From: Natronolimnobius baerhuensis
Lineage (GTDB): Archaea; Halobacteriota; Halobacteria; Halobacteriales; Natrialbaceae
Direction of reading: 5' to 3'
DNA length: 64,000 nucleotides
Assembly: GCF_002177135.1 (NCBI RefSeq)
Contig: NZ_MWPH01000001.1
Span: forward strand, 992,001 to 1,056,000
Numbering within the stretch: position 1 is the stretch's first letter; each line of letters begins with the position of its first letter. Made by a program: the position numbers and the translations under genes. Below, piece by piece: positions 29,423 to 37,752 of this stretch. The notes beneath the pieces are model-generated. The model made no database searches. It saw only the letters and a list, made by a program, of their open reading frames with translations, and was not told the origin of the DNA.

Positions 29423-30736
29423 TTACCGATAGCGTTTGTTTCGCACGCTAGCTTCGTCTTTCAGTCGGCGGTTGAATTCGTCACCGTCGCGGCCTTCGTG
29501 CACCCGTCGATGACAGTTCGGACACAGTGCGATCACATTCTCCGGGTCGTCCGGCCCGCCGTCACTTCGGCGCGTGAGGTGGTGCACCTCGAGGAAGGGG
29601 TCGCCACTCGGGTTTCGAAACGGGGCCGCCTCCTCACAGCCCTGGCAAACGCCGTCCGCGACTCGCAGCGCGAATTTGCGGACGATATCGGATCGAGGAT
29701 AGGATCGGCTGGTGCTCGAGTTGGTCGGTGTCTCCTCGGGTTCGCCTGGTTGTGTCCCTGCTGGCGAACTCTGCGTTGCCTTCTCGAAGAGTTCTTGATC
29801 CGAGAGTGCAGTCGGTGTGGTCTCGAGTTCAACATCCGTGCCGCCGATGGGAGCCAGTTCGAACCGAAACGCGTCTCGCAGGTCGCCGTTCTCGTCGGGT
29901 AACTCCGTCCTGCGGTGGCCGACGTACTCGTACTCGCCGAGATAGGTACTGATCCAGGGCAGGTCGGTATTCTCGAACAGATGGAGGTCGTCGCCGTTTG
30001 CGTTGTGCGAGCGAATCGCTTCGTTCCCGCCGTCCATCGTCATCTCGCCTTCCGTTCCCTCGCCAGTGTAGAGGAAGGTGTCGTCCTCGAGAAACTCGTC
30101 CTGATAGCCGTAGGTGCTCCCGGCGTCGCCCGTGAAGATGAAAATGAGCGGGTGCTCGCTTGGCGTCGCAATTCCCTTGTATCGCCCGCCTTTGAGCACG
30201 TCGTGAATGAACCACCGGCTGTAGGTCTTGCCGACCTCGAACTCGCCGTTTTCGATTGGGATGAAATAGCTCTCGTCTTGTTTGGTGACCAGATTGAGGG
30301 ACTCGAGCCACCCGAGATGACGCGTGACGACATCGTTTGGGAGCACGTGATCGGGATAGGCGTCTTGGAGTTGCTCTTGAATCTCCGTGATCGTTCGATG
30401 GCCATTCGGAATCGCTCGAGCGATTTCCCGAAATCCGTCAACAGCCGTTGCGAGCCCTTCATACATCACGAGCGGTTCGTCGTGTCTCCAGAAGGCCTCG
30501 CCCTTGTTCGTTGGCTCGTAGCCCTCAGGCGTGTGCTCGAGCAGATCAATCGACTCGAGAAAAGAGATGTTTTTCGAGATAGTTGATTCCGAGCCAGCGG
30601 ACGTATTCTCAAGTAGCCAGTTGGTTAGCTCGTGTTCTGTAGGGGTTTGCCTCGAGACAAATCGAAGCGTCGAGTGAAGATTCTCAATCCGATGGTCTTT
30701 CCCGCCGAAAAATCGTTCAGCGGTCATTCGAGTCAT
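29423..30736 (-). CDS. HNH endonuclease with winged-helix N-terminus and SRA-like middle domain
   Basis: 437 residues from ATG 30736 (other starts at 30748 or 30727). Three parts: two winged-helix-like stretches (~20-150), a middle domain (~165-300) with YSRWFIHDVLKGGRYKGIA, FLYTGEGTEGEM and FENTDLPWISTYLGEYEYVGH, and a C-terminal HNH nuclease (CQGCEEAAPF, LEVHHLTRRSDGG, NVIALCPNCHRRVHEG). The middle part resembles the SRA-like domain next to HNH in McrA-type enzymes that cut modified DNA. That assignment is inference; the HNH nuclease is firm. Likely works in modification-dependent restriction with the Mrr-like gene. Confidence 0.8.
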   Translation of the reverse strand: MTRMTAERFFGGKDHRIENLHSTLRFVSRQTPTEHELTNWLLENTSAGSESTISKNISFLESIDLLEHTPEGYEPTNKGEAFWRHDEPLVMYEGLATAVDGFREIARAIPNGHRTITEIQEQLQDAYPDHVLPNDVVTRHLGWLESLNLVTKQDESYFIPIENGEFEVGKTYSRWFIHDVLKGGRYKGIATPSEHPLIFIFTGDAGSTYGYQDEFLEDDTFLYTGEGTEGEMTMDGGNEAIRSHNANGDDLHLFENTDLPWISTYLGEYEYVGHRRTELPDENGDLRDAFRFELAPIGGTDVELETTPTALSDQELFEKATQSSPAGTQPGEPEETPTNSSTSRSYPRSDIVRKFALRVADGVCQGCEEAAPFRNPSGDPFLEVHHLTRRSDGGPDDPENVIALCPNCHRRVHEGRDGDEFNRRLKDEASVRNKRYR

Positions 30737-30898
30737 GATGCACAGCATATTACGTATCGGAGATAAATCTGTTTGATAGGATTTATATTTCTGAATAGAT
30801 ATAATTAATATATGTAGATTTGACTGCAAGGTTTTACGACAAGAGTGGATGCCTCTCCAAACAATATAAAATATGATTGTGGTGTGTCTGAATAGTAC

Positions 30899-31960
30899 TT
30901 AACTTAACTTCATTTGACGTTGTAGTATTGAGGCATGCTTTGGTCCTTCTGGGGGATGATCCCCTGCTCCAATAATATCTACTTGCCAGCTATCATCCCC
31001 ATCACAACCAAACACATGGACGAGATCACCGTGTTCTAAATGGTCGTTATTGTTACCATTAAAAGATAGTGTCTGGTCAGTTGTAAATGATTTTACCGTT
31101 CGTCCATTCCTCGTAACTTCACACCCTAGTTCCTCTGGTAATTCGATATCAAGAGATAAGTTATGCTTCAAGATCATATCAATTGAATTGAATGAAATAT
31201 CGATTTCATCAAGCTTAGCAGGAGGTTCTCTTTGACCAAGATGATTCAAGTCTATTGGTGCGTTTGGATTTTTATATGGAACAGATTCTGCGACAGGATC
31301 CATTGAGTTTTGTAGAGCATTTTCTATTGAGGTTGACCCATGAACCATGAATGGGGCAGAAATAATCTCTTCTGATTGAATGTCTCCGAGAATGTTCTTA
31401 TACTGAAGAATTAATCGAACTGTAGCAGATTTTGTTCCAGTGTGATGTAACTTTCCAGTGGCAGTTGTAAACCACGAACGGGTATCTGAGAATCTATTGC
31501 TTCTGAGACTCAGGAATAGATGTGCATTGAATTTCTCCTTTTCACCAGGTGTCAAACTTCGGTACTGATCGCTAACTGAATCGCCGATATAAAAAAGTGA
31601 ATTCGGCACTGGTTCTATTCTATAATATTCGTTCTCGGTTACTAAGACGCAGGTTAAAGTTAGATCAGTTGCGATTCCGTTTCCAATGTTTTCGAGAGTT
31701 AATTTGATCTGGTCTCGGTTACCGAACGAGATGTTGGTGTGACGTAATTTTGGTTCGTGATTAGCTCGACTGATTTCTGTTTGAGATTTGATTAACTTTG
31801 TTTGTCGATCTTGGATATTGGCTTGCATTTTTTGCACATCATGCATCTGTTTATAGAAATATACGAGAGCACCTGATAAGAGGAGTGAACCAGCCATCAA
31901 CAGTACATCACTCCACTTAAGAATCCATTCGAAAAACCCTATTTGCCAATACATTCTCAT
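30899..31960 (-). CDS. hypothetical membrane-anchored protein, AT-rich and foreign-looking
   Basis: 353 residues. One membrane helix at ~17-36 (SDVLLMAGSLLLSGALVYFY) is followed by a short coiled-coil linker (QKMQANIQDRQTKLIKSQTEI) and a soluble domain. The soluble part begins with a beta-sandwich-like segment (LRHTNISFGNRDQIKLTLENIGNGIATDL) typical of phage or defence-associated membrane proteins. Codon use favours A/T at third positions, the residues are not strongly acidic, and the gene stands out from its GC-rich flanks, so recent transfer is likely. I do not recognise a family or an active site. Confidence 0.65.
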   Translation of the reverse strand: MRMYWQIGFFEWILKWSDVLLMAGSLLLSGALVYFYKQMHDVQKMQANIQDRQTKLIKSQTEISRANHEPKLRHTNISFGNRDQIKLTLENIGNGIATDLTLTCVLVTENEYYRIEPVPNSLFYIGDSVSDQYRSLTPGEKEKFNAHLFLSLRSNRFSDTRSWFTTATGKLHHTGTKSATVRLILQYKNILGDIQSEEIISAPFMVHGSTSIENALQNSMDPVAESVPYKNPNAPIDLNHLGQREPPAKLDEIDISFNSIDMILKHNLSLDIELPEELGCEVTRNGRTVKSFTTDQTLSFNGNNNDHLEHGDLVHVFGCDGDDSWQVDIIGAGDHPPEGPKHASILQRQMKLS

Positions 31961-32127
31961 ATAATCCTATATCTGAAGTTTATAATACCTTTGTACTAAC
32001 GGCTGTGAAGTCTATCTTTGAGGAGATTTTGTTATCAATTGAGGTACTACCGTACTGTAATCACCGAATTGCTACATCTACATTGCTGTTTTCTTGGGGC
32101 GTTCTGTCACGCAACATGATCGAATCA

Positions 32128-32427
32128 TTATTCCCCGTTATTGTTCTCATCTAATACATTAAAGGAAGATTCCGATGCATCTTCACTCGTATCCAATTCC
32201 CCATTGAGATAGGCCTCGCCACAATCTGTAATCACATAAACACCATTCCCGAGATGATTCAATAGACCATATTCTGCAAGTGTTCTGAGACGGCGAGAGA
32301 TATGTGATTTAGAGACTCTCACATATCCACTCTCTTTGAGTTTCTTCGGCGATCCAGATTCTTCCTCACGAATGTACTCGAGTATACGATCATCCCAAAT
32401 CGTCATCCATGATCCAGATTTTCGCAT
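32128..32427 (-). CDS. winged-helix regulator related to the phage phiH1 repressor
   Basis: 99 residues (alternative start at 32406, MTIWDDRILEYI). The fold TIWDDRILEYIREEESG, VSKSHISRRLRTLAEYGLL and GNGVYVITDCGEAYLNGELD is the winged helix of phiH1-repressor-like proteins, frequent in haloarchaeal viruses, plasmids and islands. AT-rich like its neighbour at 30899. As an archaeal virus-type repressor it supports a mobile origin of this segment. Target sites are unknown. Confidence 0.85.
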   Translation of the reverse strand: MRKSGSWMTIWDDRILEYIREEESGSPKKLKESGYVRVSKSHISRRLRTLAEYGLLNHLGNGVYVITDCGEAYLNGELDTSEDASESSFNVLDENNNGE

Positions 32428-32528
32428 TCAAATACCCTTTATGCCGTACAGATTCCTATTTGCCTCGAATAGTACCTCTTAGACACAGCAGTACATTTAT
32501 GCAACTCTAGGACATTAGAGTTTTGTAG

Positions 32529-32610
32529 GGAGCTATCAATTCGCCTGAAGATGACTTGTGTCGGTCTGTGAGACCGGGCGGCGTGCCAGCGCCGCCCAGA
32601 AGGTAGCTCC
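32529..32610 (+). ncRNA. cloverleaf-like folded leader upstream of the zinc-finger gene (candidate)
   Basis: An outer 7-bp stem pairs GGAGCTA (32529-32535) with TAGCTCC (32604-32610). Inside it are hairpins CGGTC-TGTGA-GACCG (32562-32576) and GGCGGCG/CGCCGCC (32577-32583 with 32590-32596, loop TGCCAG). The whole is 82 nt, tRNA-like in size but without tRNA consensus bases. A further hairpin, GTGGGG-AGTACA-CCCCAC (32640-32657), lies just inside the coding region. It could be a regulatory RNA leader or a DNA structure used by a mobile element. Confidence 0.45.
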
Positions 32611-32621
32611 GTCGATCACGC

Positions 32622-33182
32622 ATGAACTCCGAAGCTTCCGTGGGGAGTACACCCCACACACGCCACGAGGCATCGCCATCCAAAAGCTCTGACGCTCGCT
32701 GCGCGTGCGACGCGACCCCGGACGGCGACGACGCCCACCGCACCCAGCCCGCCTGTCGCTCGAGTGCGAGCGCTCGAGCACATCCTACCCGAACCCACCG
32801 ACTCTATTCCTGCGACACGCCGGGCTGTCCAAACTGGAAGGCAGTCGCCGCGCCCGCTGGCTACTACTGCCGCGCCTGTGTCGCCACCCTCGAGCGCGTC
32901 GCTGCCGATCCGCGGCTGGTAACCGACGGCGGTCGGGACACACCCGCCGCCCGCGCGTTCGAACTCACGATCACGTATACGACGATGGACGGCCGTCGTC
33001 AGCGCGTGACGTACGTTCCGGCGACGAACGCGAACGCAGCCGATGGTGACGACGCGCGCCGGATCACCCACGAACGTCACGGTGGCGGGTGGCGAGAAAC
33101 CAGCAGGCAATCCATTTCGAACCTCGCTGTCCACCTGGACAATCAGCCCGGACAAACCGGAGGTACCTATGCCGGACCGTAG
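32622..33182 (+). CDS. zinc-finger protein of a mobile-element-type gene pair
   Basis: 186 residues. A central four-cysteine finger, CDTPGCPNW...YYCRACVATLE (~residues 64-91), is flanked by low-complexity ends. The C-terminal part has a beta-rich stretch (FELTITYTTMDGRRQRVTYVP) and ends WRETSRQSISNLAVHLDNQ. The gene overlaps the start of the coiled-coil gene by 14 bases, indicating one transcript. I know of no function; similar two-gene units occur in haloarchaeal plasmids and islands. The start ATG follows the folded leader at 32529-32610. Confidence 0.65.
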   Translation: MNSEASVGSTPHTRHEASPSKSSDARCACDATPDGDDAHRTQPACRSSASARAHPTRTHRLYSCDTPGCPNWKAVAAPAGYYCRACVATLERVAADPRLVTDGGRDTPAARAFELTITYTTMDGRRQRVTYVPATNANAADGDDARRITHERHGGGWRETSRQSISNLAVHLDNQPGQTGGTYAGP

Positions 33183-34107
33183 TGACGGCGACCTCGAGCA
33201 GCTTCACGAACGCCTCGAGCGACTCGAAACGAAACTCGAGCACAAAGACGAGCGCATCCAGCGACTCGAGCGCAAAACGGACCGACTCGAGGCCGACCGC
33301 GACCGGCTCGAAGCTGACCGTGACCAACTCACTGACACCGTTGCGGACCTCCAACAGCGTGTCGCGGATCTCGAGACCAAAACGTCGCGCCTGGAAACCA
33401 CCACCGACCGCCTTGAGAGTCTCGCCAACGCAGCATGCAAGAAAGCGACTGCAAACAAGGAACGCATCGCCGAACTCCAGTCACGCGAACTCGAGAAAGG
33501 GGCACATCTCCGTGTAGACTCAGTCGACGAGCACGCGATTTCCGTCGCGGACGGACGCCTCGAGCGCATCGAGAAGGACGATGGAAACGCCTACTACCGG
33601 CTACCCGAGAGTGCCGACCCGCTCGAGCGCGGCGGTGACGTGTCCCTCGCCTACGGCGACCTCCTACCGATTCAGCAACTCGCACGGATGGACGAGGATA
33701 TGCGCCGCTCGGCGGCAAGCTCCCTCCCGACGCGATTAGCCGCGACGCTCTGGCAGGCCCGCACCGATCCGAGCGTTGGTGACAATCCGTGGAACAGCGG
33801 CTGCAAAGACGTCGCCGAGTACGTCACCGCGAGCGATCTCAAACACTGGATCCGACGCCAAGAAACTGGAATCAGCGAGAGCTACGCGAAGAAACTCGTC
33901 TCTCGAACCATCGATGCAATTCTCGAACTCTCGCGGAACCGCCTCGCTGTCCGGCGAACGACACAGCGAGCGAACGGCCTCGAGTACACCGAACGCCGCG
34001 TGGTCCTCCCAGATGACGCTGCGATCCCCGGCACCTCGAGGCAGACAGCACAGGAGCCATCAGCAGACACAGATCCCGACCCAGAGACAACTGACGTCCA
34101 CGGCTAG
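33169..34107 (+). CDS. coiled-coil protein with C-terminal helical/winged-helix-like domain
   Basis: 312 residues from ATG 33169 (MPDRSDGDLEQLHERL). Residues ~5-105 are an almost unbroken coiled coil of Leu/Glu/Arg heptads (LERLETKLEHKDERIQRLE and on). Residues ~120-165 look like a beta strand pair. Residues ~175-290 contain SSLPTRLAATLWQA, DVAEYVTASDLKHWIRRQE and LSRNRLAVRRTTQ, which suggest a DNA-binding helical domain. Overlaps the zinc-finger gene. Probably a DNA-binding protein of a plasmid or integrated element; no known family assigned. Confidence 0.65.
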   Translation: MPDRSDGDLEQLHERLERLETKLEHKDERIQRLERKTDRLEADRDRLEADRDQLTDTVADLQQRVADLETKTSRLETTTDRLESLANAACKKATANKERIAELQSRELEKGAHLRVDSVDEHAISVADGRLERIEKDDGNAYYRLPESADPLERGGDVSLAYGDLLPIQQLARMDEDMRRSAASSLPTRLAATLWQARTDPSVGDNPWNSGCKDVAEYVTASDLKHWIRRQETGISESYAKKLVSRTIDAILELSRNRLAVRRTTQRANGLEYTERRVVLPDDAAIPGTSRQTAQEPSADTDPDPETTDVHG

Positions 34108-34574
34108 GGGTGTCCACGCGCCCGATTGTCCCCTCGAGAGCAGTCTCCGCGCTCGAGTGACATTCGCTTAACCACTCCGCTGCGGTCGTTCGATGGGGCC
34201 GATAGCTGTGGGTCCGACGCTCGAGCGGTCGTCGGCGGTCATGTGTGTCGACACTCGAGGCGGGGCTGTCTGGGGACACCAACTGTCTCCGGGGGGCGAT
34301 CCGTCCAGAGAACAAAGCGTACGACTGGGATCGTGGCTTCTGTGGAGACACCTCTGGAGAACGGTCGTCAGACGAATGTGAGTACAGGAGGCGTACTCGC
34401 TTTCGCTGCGCGCGACTGGTAGGGCTTCAAATACCGCCTTCGACGACGATTCGCGGCGCTCACGGATTTGTTCGCGCCGAAAAATAGTGGACTCGGCGGG
34501 ATTGAGCAAACGCGAAGCGTTTGCGATGTTCGTCGAGGCCACTGCTCGAGGTGAGTGAAACGAACCGAGAGGAG
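34108..34574. other. 467-bp non-coding stretch between the coiled-coil gene and tRNA-Ala
   Basis: No convincing gene on either strand. The minus-strand frame that runs through here also reads through the tRNA and is therefore not coding. It contains one copy of the tRNA 3'-end repeat (34486-34503), so it is the likely edge of an integrated element. Confidence 0.6.
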
Positions 34575-34590
34575 TGGACTCGGCGGGATT
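34486..34590. repeat. 18-bp direct repeat of the tRNA-Ala 3' end (attachment-site-like)
   Basis: AGTGGACTCGGCGGGATT occurs at 34486-34503 and again at 34573-34590, where it is the last 16 bases of the tRNA-Ala gene plus two bases beyond. The copies are 87 bp apart, and after them the sequence differs. Duplication of a tRNA 3' end is the usual mark of integration by a tyrosine recombinase. No integrase gene is present in the window. Confidence 0.7.
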
Positions 34591-34646
34591 TGAACCCGCG
34601 GCCTTCCCCGTGCCAGGGGGATGATCTACCGCTGATCTACGAGCCC
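34575..34646 (-). tRNA. tRNA-Ala (anticodon GGC)
   Basis: 72 nt on the minus strand. The acceptor stem GGGCTCG pairs with CGAGTCC (one G-U), followed by discriminator A. The anticodon stem-loop is TCCCC-CTGGCAC-GGGGA with anticodon GGC, reading GCC. The T arm is GCGGG-TTCAAAT-CCCGC. CCA is not encoded. There is no intron. Its 3' end is duplicated at 34486-34503. Confidence 0.95.
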
Positions 34647-34931
34647 TCCTTCGCAATCGGTCTTTTTCCGGGCGGATAAATAAACCCCTCGAAACTCTCG
34701 AGCCAGCGTTGTGAGTGACTCACACGGACGATCCTGGCCAGTCGAGTGACTAGAAACCCTTTAGTTCGTTAGGGAGAAAGCGTCGGTGGGAAGCGCACGG
34801 CCGCAAATCTGACTTCGTCACCCACTGTTTCGGGTGGCTTGGGATTGCGGAAGTGCACCGACAGCCCGGCCTCGAGTCGAGAGCGGGCTGTTGTATGACT
34901 CAGCGGTCAGTGCGATTCCTATCCTCAACCA

Positions 34932-35402
34932 ATGGCACGAATGCATACCCGCCGTCGCGGCTCGTCCGGTTCGGACAAGCCCACGGCAGACGAACCACCG
35001 GAGTGGAGCGACGTCGACGCCGACGAGATCGAAGACCGCGTCGTCGAACTGGCAGAGCAGGGCCACGACCCAAGCCAGATTGGGATCAAACTGCGTGACG
35101 AAGGTGTCACGGGGACGCCCGTCCCGGACGTCAAGTTGGCGACCGGCAAGAAGCTCACCGAAATCCTCGAGGAGAACGACGCACAGTCGGACATTCCTGC
35201 GGATCTTCGGAACCTGATGGAACGCGCCGTGCGTCTGCGCGAGCACGTCCAGCAGAACCCACAGGACTACCAGAACAAGCGATCCCTGCAGAACACGGAG
35301 TCGAAGGTCCGTCGACTCGTCGCCTACTACCGTGGCGACGAACTCGAGGCAGACTTCCAGTACTCCTACGACGTCGCAGTCGAACTCCTCGAAGAGAACT
35401 AA
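34932..35402 (+). CDS. rps15: 30S ribosomal protein S15 (S13e family)
   Basis: 156 residues beginning MARMHTRRRGSSGSDKP, the usual haloarchaeal S15 start. The S13e-type N-terminal domain (IEDRVVELAEQGHDPSQIGI) precedes the helical S15 core (LRNLMERAVRLREH, NKRSLQNTESKVRRLVAYY). First gene of the four-gene unit rps15-recJ-like-pcc1-rps3ae. Confidence 0.96.
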   Translation: MARMHTRRRGSSGSDKPTADEPPEWSDVDADEIEDRVVELAEQGHDPSQIGIKLRDEGVTGTPVPDVKLATGKKLTEILEENDAQSDIPADLRNLMERAVRLREHVQQNPQDYQNKRSLQNTESKVRRLVAYYRGDELEADFQYSYDVAVELLEEN

Positions 35403-35409
35403 CTGACCG

Positions 35410-36657
35410 ATGTCTACCGACGGCCGTTCCGCGTCCGATTCGACGACCGCCAGCGCACTCGAGAGCGCGAGCTTCGTCCGCCTCGTAACGAAAGCGGATG
35501 GTGACGGGCTCGCAGCGAGTGGGCTCGTCGCGCGAGCGCTGGCTGCGCGCGGGACGCCGTTTCAGGTGACAGTCGGCCGCACGGTTGCGACACGCACCGA
35601 GCGCGCACAGGCGACGACCGGGGGCGACGGGGATCTGACGCTCGTTGTCGGATCGACCGACGCCACGAATGCGACGCGACTCGATACCGACGACCGGCCG
35701 GCGACGCTGGCAGCTGTCGATCACGTTCGCGATCTCGGCGAAACGCCGGATCTCGTGCTCGCACTCGCTGGTCTCGTTGCTGCTGGCGTCGAGCCAGGAG
35801 CCGGTGAAAGCGAGTGGCTCATCGAAACGGCTCGAGAGCGCGGACTCGTCGAGCGCCGACCAGGAGTCGCAATCCCAACGGCAGACCCCGTCGACGGGCT
35901 TGCACACTCGACGCGAGTGAGCGCACCGTGGTCGGGCGACGTGGATGCGACACACGAAACGCTCTCGGACGCAATCGGAGCCGATCTCGAGGCGGAGACA
36001 GACCGTGCGGATGATGCGGATGCCTCAGGCACGACGCTCGAGCACACCGATCATCGCGCGCTCGGGTCGGTCGTGGCACTCGATGCGGTCAGCGCCGAGG
36101 CGGCGACTGCCGCCGCAGCCGAGTCGATCCAGCGCGTGCTGAAACCGTATGCAACGCCAGACGCGCCTTTCGAGACCGTTGGCGGCTACGCCGACGTACT
36201 CGAGGCAACGGCCCAAACGGAACCGGGAACCGGCGCTGCGCTGGCGATGGGCCATGATGCCCGCGAGCCAGCACTGGCTGTCTGGCGTGAGTATGGTCGC
36301 CGCGCTCACAATGCACTCGAGGCGGCGTCGACCGGCCGCTACGACGGGCTGTTCGTGGTCGGGATCGACGATGGACCCGTCGAGGCGGTCGCAGCACTCA
36401 GCACAGCCTTCCGGTCGCCGGAGCCACTCGTCCTCGCCGTCGGCGCTGGCGAGGCAGCACTGGCGACTCGAGAGGGGACGCTGCCGCCGCTCGAGGGCGT
36501 TGCACGCGATCTCGAGAGTGTACTCGAGGGCACTGGCGACGCCACCGACCAGGGCGTGACGTACGACGTGACTGCCAGTGGTCGGCGTGGCTACTTGCAG
36601 TATGATCCTGCCGTCGACGAGACGACGATCATCGAGACAGTGAGGGAGTACCAATGA
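35410..36657 (+). CDS. RecJ-like (DHH/DHHA1-type) protein, probably without DHH catalytic motif
   Basis: 415 residues. The N-terminus LVTKADGDGLAASGLVARAL matches the first motif of RecJ/DHH phosphoesterases (normally D-x-D-x-x-A), and the C-terminal region with LKPYATPDAPFETVGGYADVL resembles the DHHA1 part of archaeal RecJ-like proteins. The DHH triad itself is not visible, so nuclease activity is doubtful. Archaeal RecJ homologues join GINS/Cdc45-type replication complexes. Eight bp follow rps15, and ATGA overlap couples it to pcc1. Family placement rests on the motif and the operon context. Confidence 0.7.
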   Translation: MSTDGRSASDSTTASALESASFVRLVTKADGDGLAASGLVARALAARGTPFQVTVGRTVATRTERAQATTGGDGDLTLVVGSTDATNATRLDTDDRPATLAAVDHVRDLGETPDLVLALAGLVAAGVEPGAGESEWLIETARERGLVERRPGVAIPTADPVDGLAHSTRVSAPWSGDVDATHETLSDAIGADLEAETDRADDADASGTTLEHTDHRALGSVVALDAVSAEAATAAAAESIQRVLKPYATPDAPFETVGGYADVLEATAQTEPGTGAALAMGHDAREPALAVWREYGRRAHNALEAASTGRYDGLFVVGIDDGPVEAVAALSTAFRSPEPLVLAVGAGEAALATREGTLPPLEGVARDLESVLEGTGDATDQGVTYDVTASGRRGYLQYDPAVDETTIIETVREYQ

Positions 36658-36956
36658 GTCGACGAGCAAGCGTGACGATTCGGACGCGACATGACGAGCC
36701 GGGACGGCTCGCACGAGCGCTGCGTCCGGATAACACAGACGAGATGGAGACGGGTGTCGACGGCGACACGCTCGTCACAACCATCGAACGCGATTCGACC
36801 AGCGGACTCCAGGCGACGGCCGACGATTACGTGGTCAATCTCGAGGTTGCACTCGAGGTTCTCGACCGAGGAGCAAGCGGGACAGTTGATTCAACCGACG
36901 GACGCGGGCGAGCGTCCGATGCAGCTCACAACACTAACACTACTACCAATGAGTGA
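36654..36956 (+). CDS. pcc1: KEOPS complex subunit Pcc1
   Basis: 100 residues. The core ASVTIRTRHDEPGRLARALRPDN and VTTIERDSTSGLQATADDYVVNLEVALEVL is the Pcc1 dimerisation fold. Pcc1 links Kae1 copies in the complex that makes N6-threonylcarbamoyladenosine in tRNA. It overlaps the RecJ-like gene by four bases and rps3ae by eight. The tail after ~residue 72 is a disordered, Thr/Asn/Asp-rich extension. Confidence 0.88.
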   Translation: MSRRASVTIRTRHDEPGRLARALRPDNTDEMETGVDGDTLVTTIERDSTSGLQATADDYVVNLEVALEVLDRGASGTVDSTDGRGRASDAAHNTNTTTNE

Positions 36957-37587
36957 ACGTTCAGTTTCACGCGCGAAACAGGAGAAGCGGTGGTACACCG
37001 TGCTCGCACCGGAGCAGTTCGACCGGCAGGAGCTCGGCGAGACCCCCGCTGACGAACCGGAGAAAGTCTACGGCCGAACCATCGAGACCACGCTTGGCGA
37101 ACTCAACAACAACGCCAGCGAGAACAACACCAAGTTGACCTTCAAGATCAACGATGTTGGCAGCGACTCGGCATACACGGAGTTCGTCGAGCACTCGCTG
37201 ACCCGAGACTACCTGCGCTCGCTGGTCCGTCGCGGTGCCTCGAAGATCGAGGCCTACGTCACCGTCCTCACGACGGATGACTACCGCGTCCAGATCCAGC
37301 CCGTCGCATTCACGACGAAGAAGGCCGATGCAAGCCAGGAGAAGGCCATCCGTAACCAGATGGTCGAAATGATCGAAGAGGCTGCAGCCGAACGCACCTT
37401 CGAAGAGCTGATCGACAGCGTCGTCGAAGGCCGCCTCTCCTCGGGTATTTACGGCGAAGCGAAGACGATCTACCCGCTTCGCCGCGTCGAGATTCAGAAG
37501 ACGACCCTCGAGGCCCACCCCGAAGAAGTCGCCGAAGAGGAAGCGACTGCTGTCGACGTCGACGAAGAAGACGTCGCAACCGAATAA
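36949..37587 (+). CDS. rps3ae: 30S ribosomal protein S3Ae (S1e)
   Basis: 212 residues from ATG 36949 (MSERSVSRAKQEKRWYTVLAP). Conserved S3Ae stretches: TIETTLGELNNN, FKINDVGSDSAYTEFVEHSLTRDYLRSLVRR, SGIYGEAKTIYPLRRVEI. The C-terminus is an acidic tail typical of haloarchaea. Last gene of the ribosomal operon. Confidence 0.96.
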   Translation: MSERSVSRAKQEKRWYTVLAPEQFDRQELGETPADEPEKVYGRTIETTLGELNNNASENNTKLTFKINDVGSDSAYTEFVEHSLTRDYLRSLVRRGASKIEAYVTVLTTDDYRVQIQPVAFTTKKADASQEKAIRNQMVEMIEEAAAERTFEELIDSVVEGRLSSGIYGEAKTIYPLRRVEIQKTTLEAHPEEVAEEEATAVDVDEEDVATE

Positions 37588-37752
37588 CGCGAGTACACTG
37601 TTCACAGCGCCACTCGCGGCGATGTGACACGACGATGTTCGACATCGTCTTTTTGATGGCGACACGGGTGTCCGTGATACTGTGGGGAACAGAGATCGAC
37701 GAAAAGTGCACAGCGACGGCACCACGTTTATAACCATTATACACGAAGGATT

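Noticed and set aside
34168-34656. Minus-strand frame of 162 codons spanning the tRNA
   Set aside because: It reads through the tRNA-Ala gene and has no family motif.
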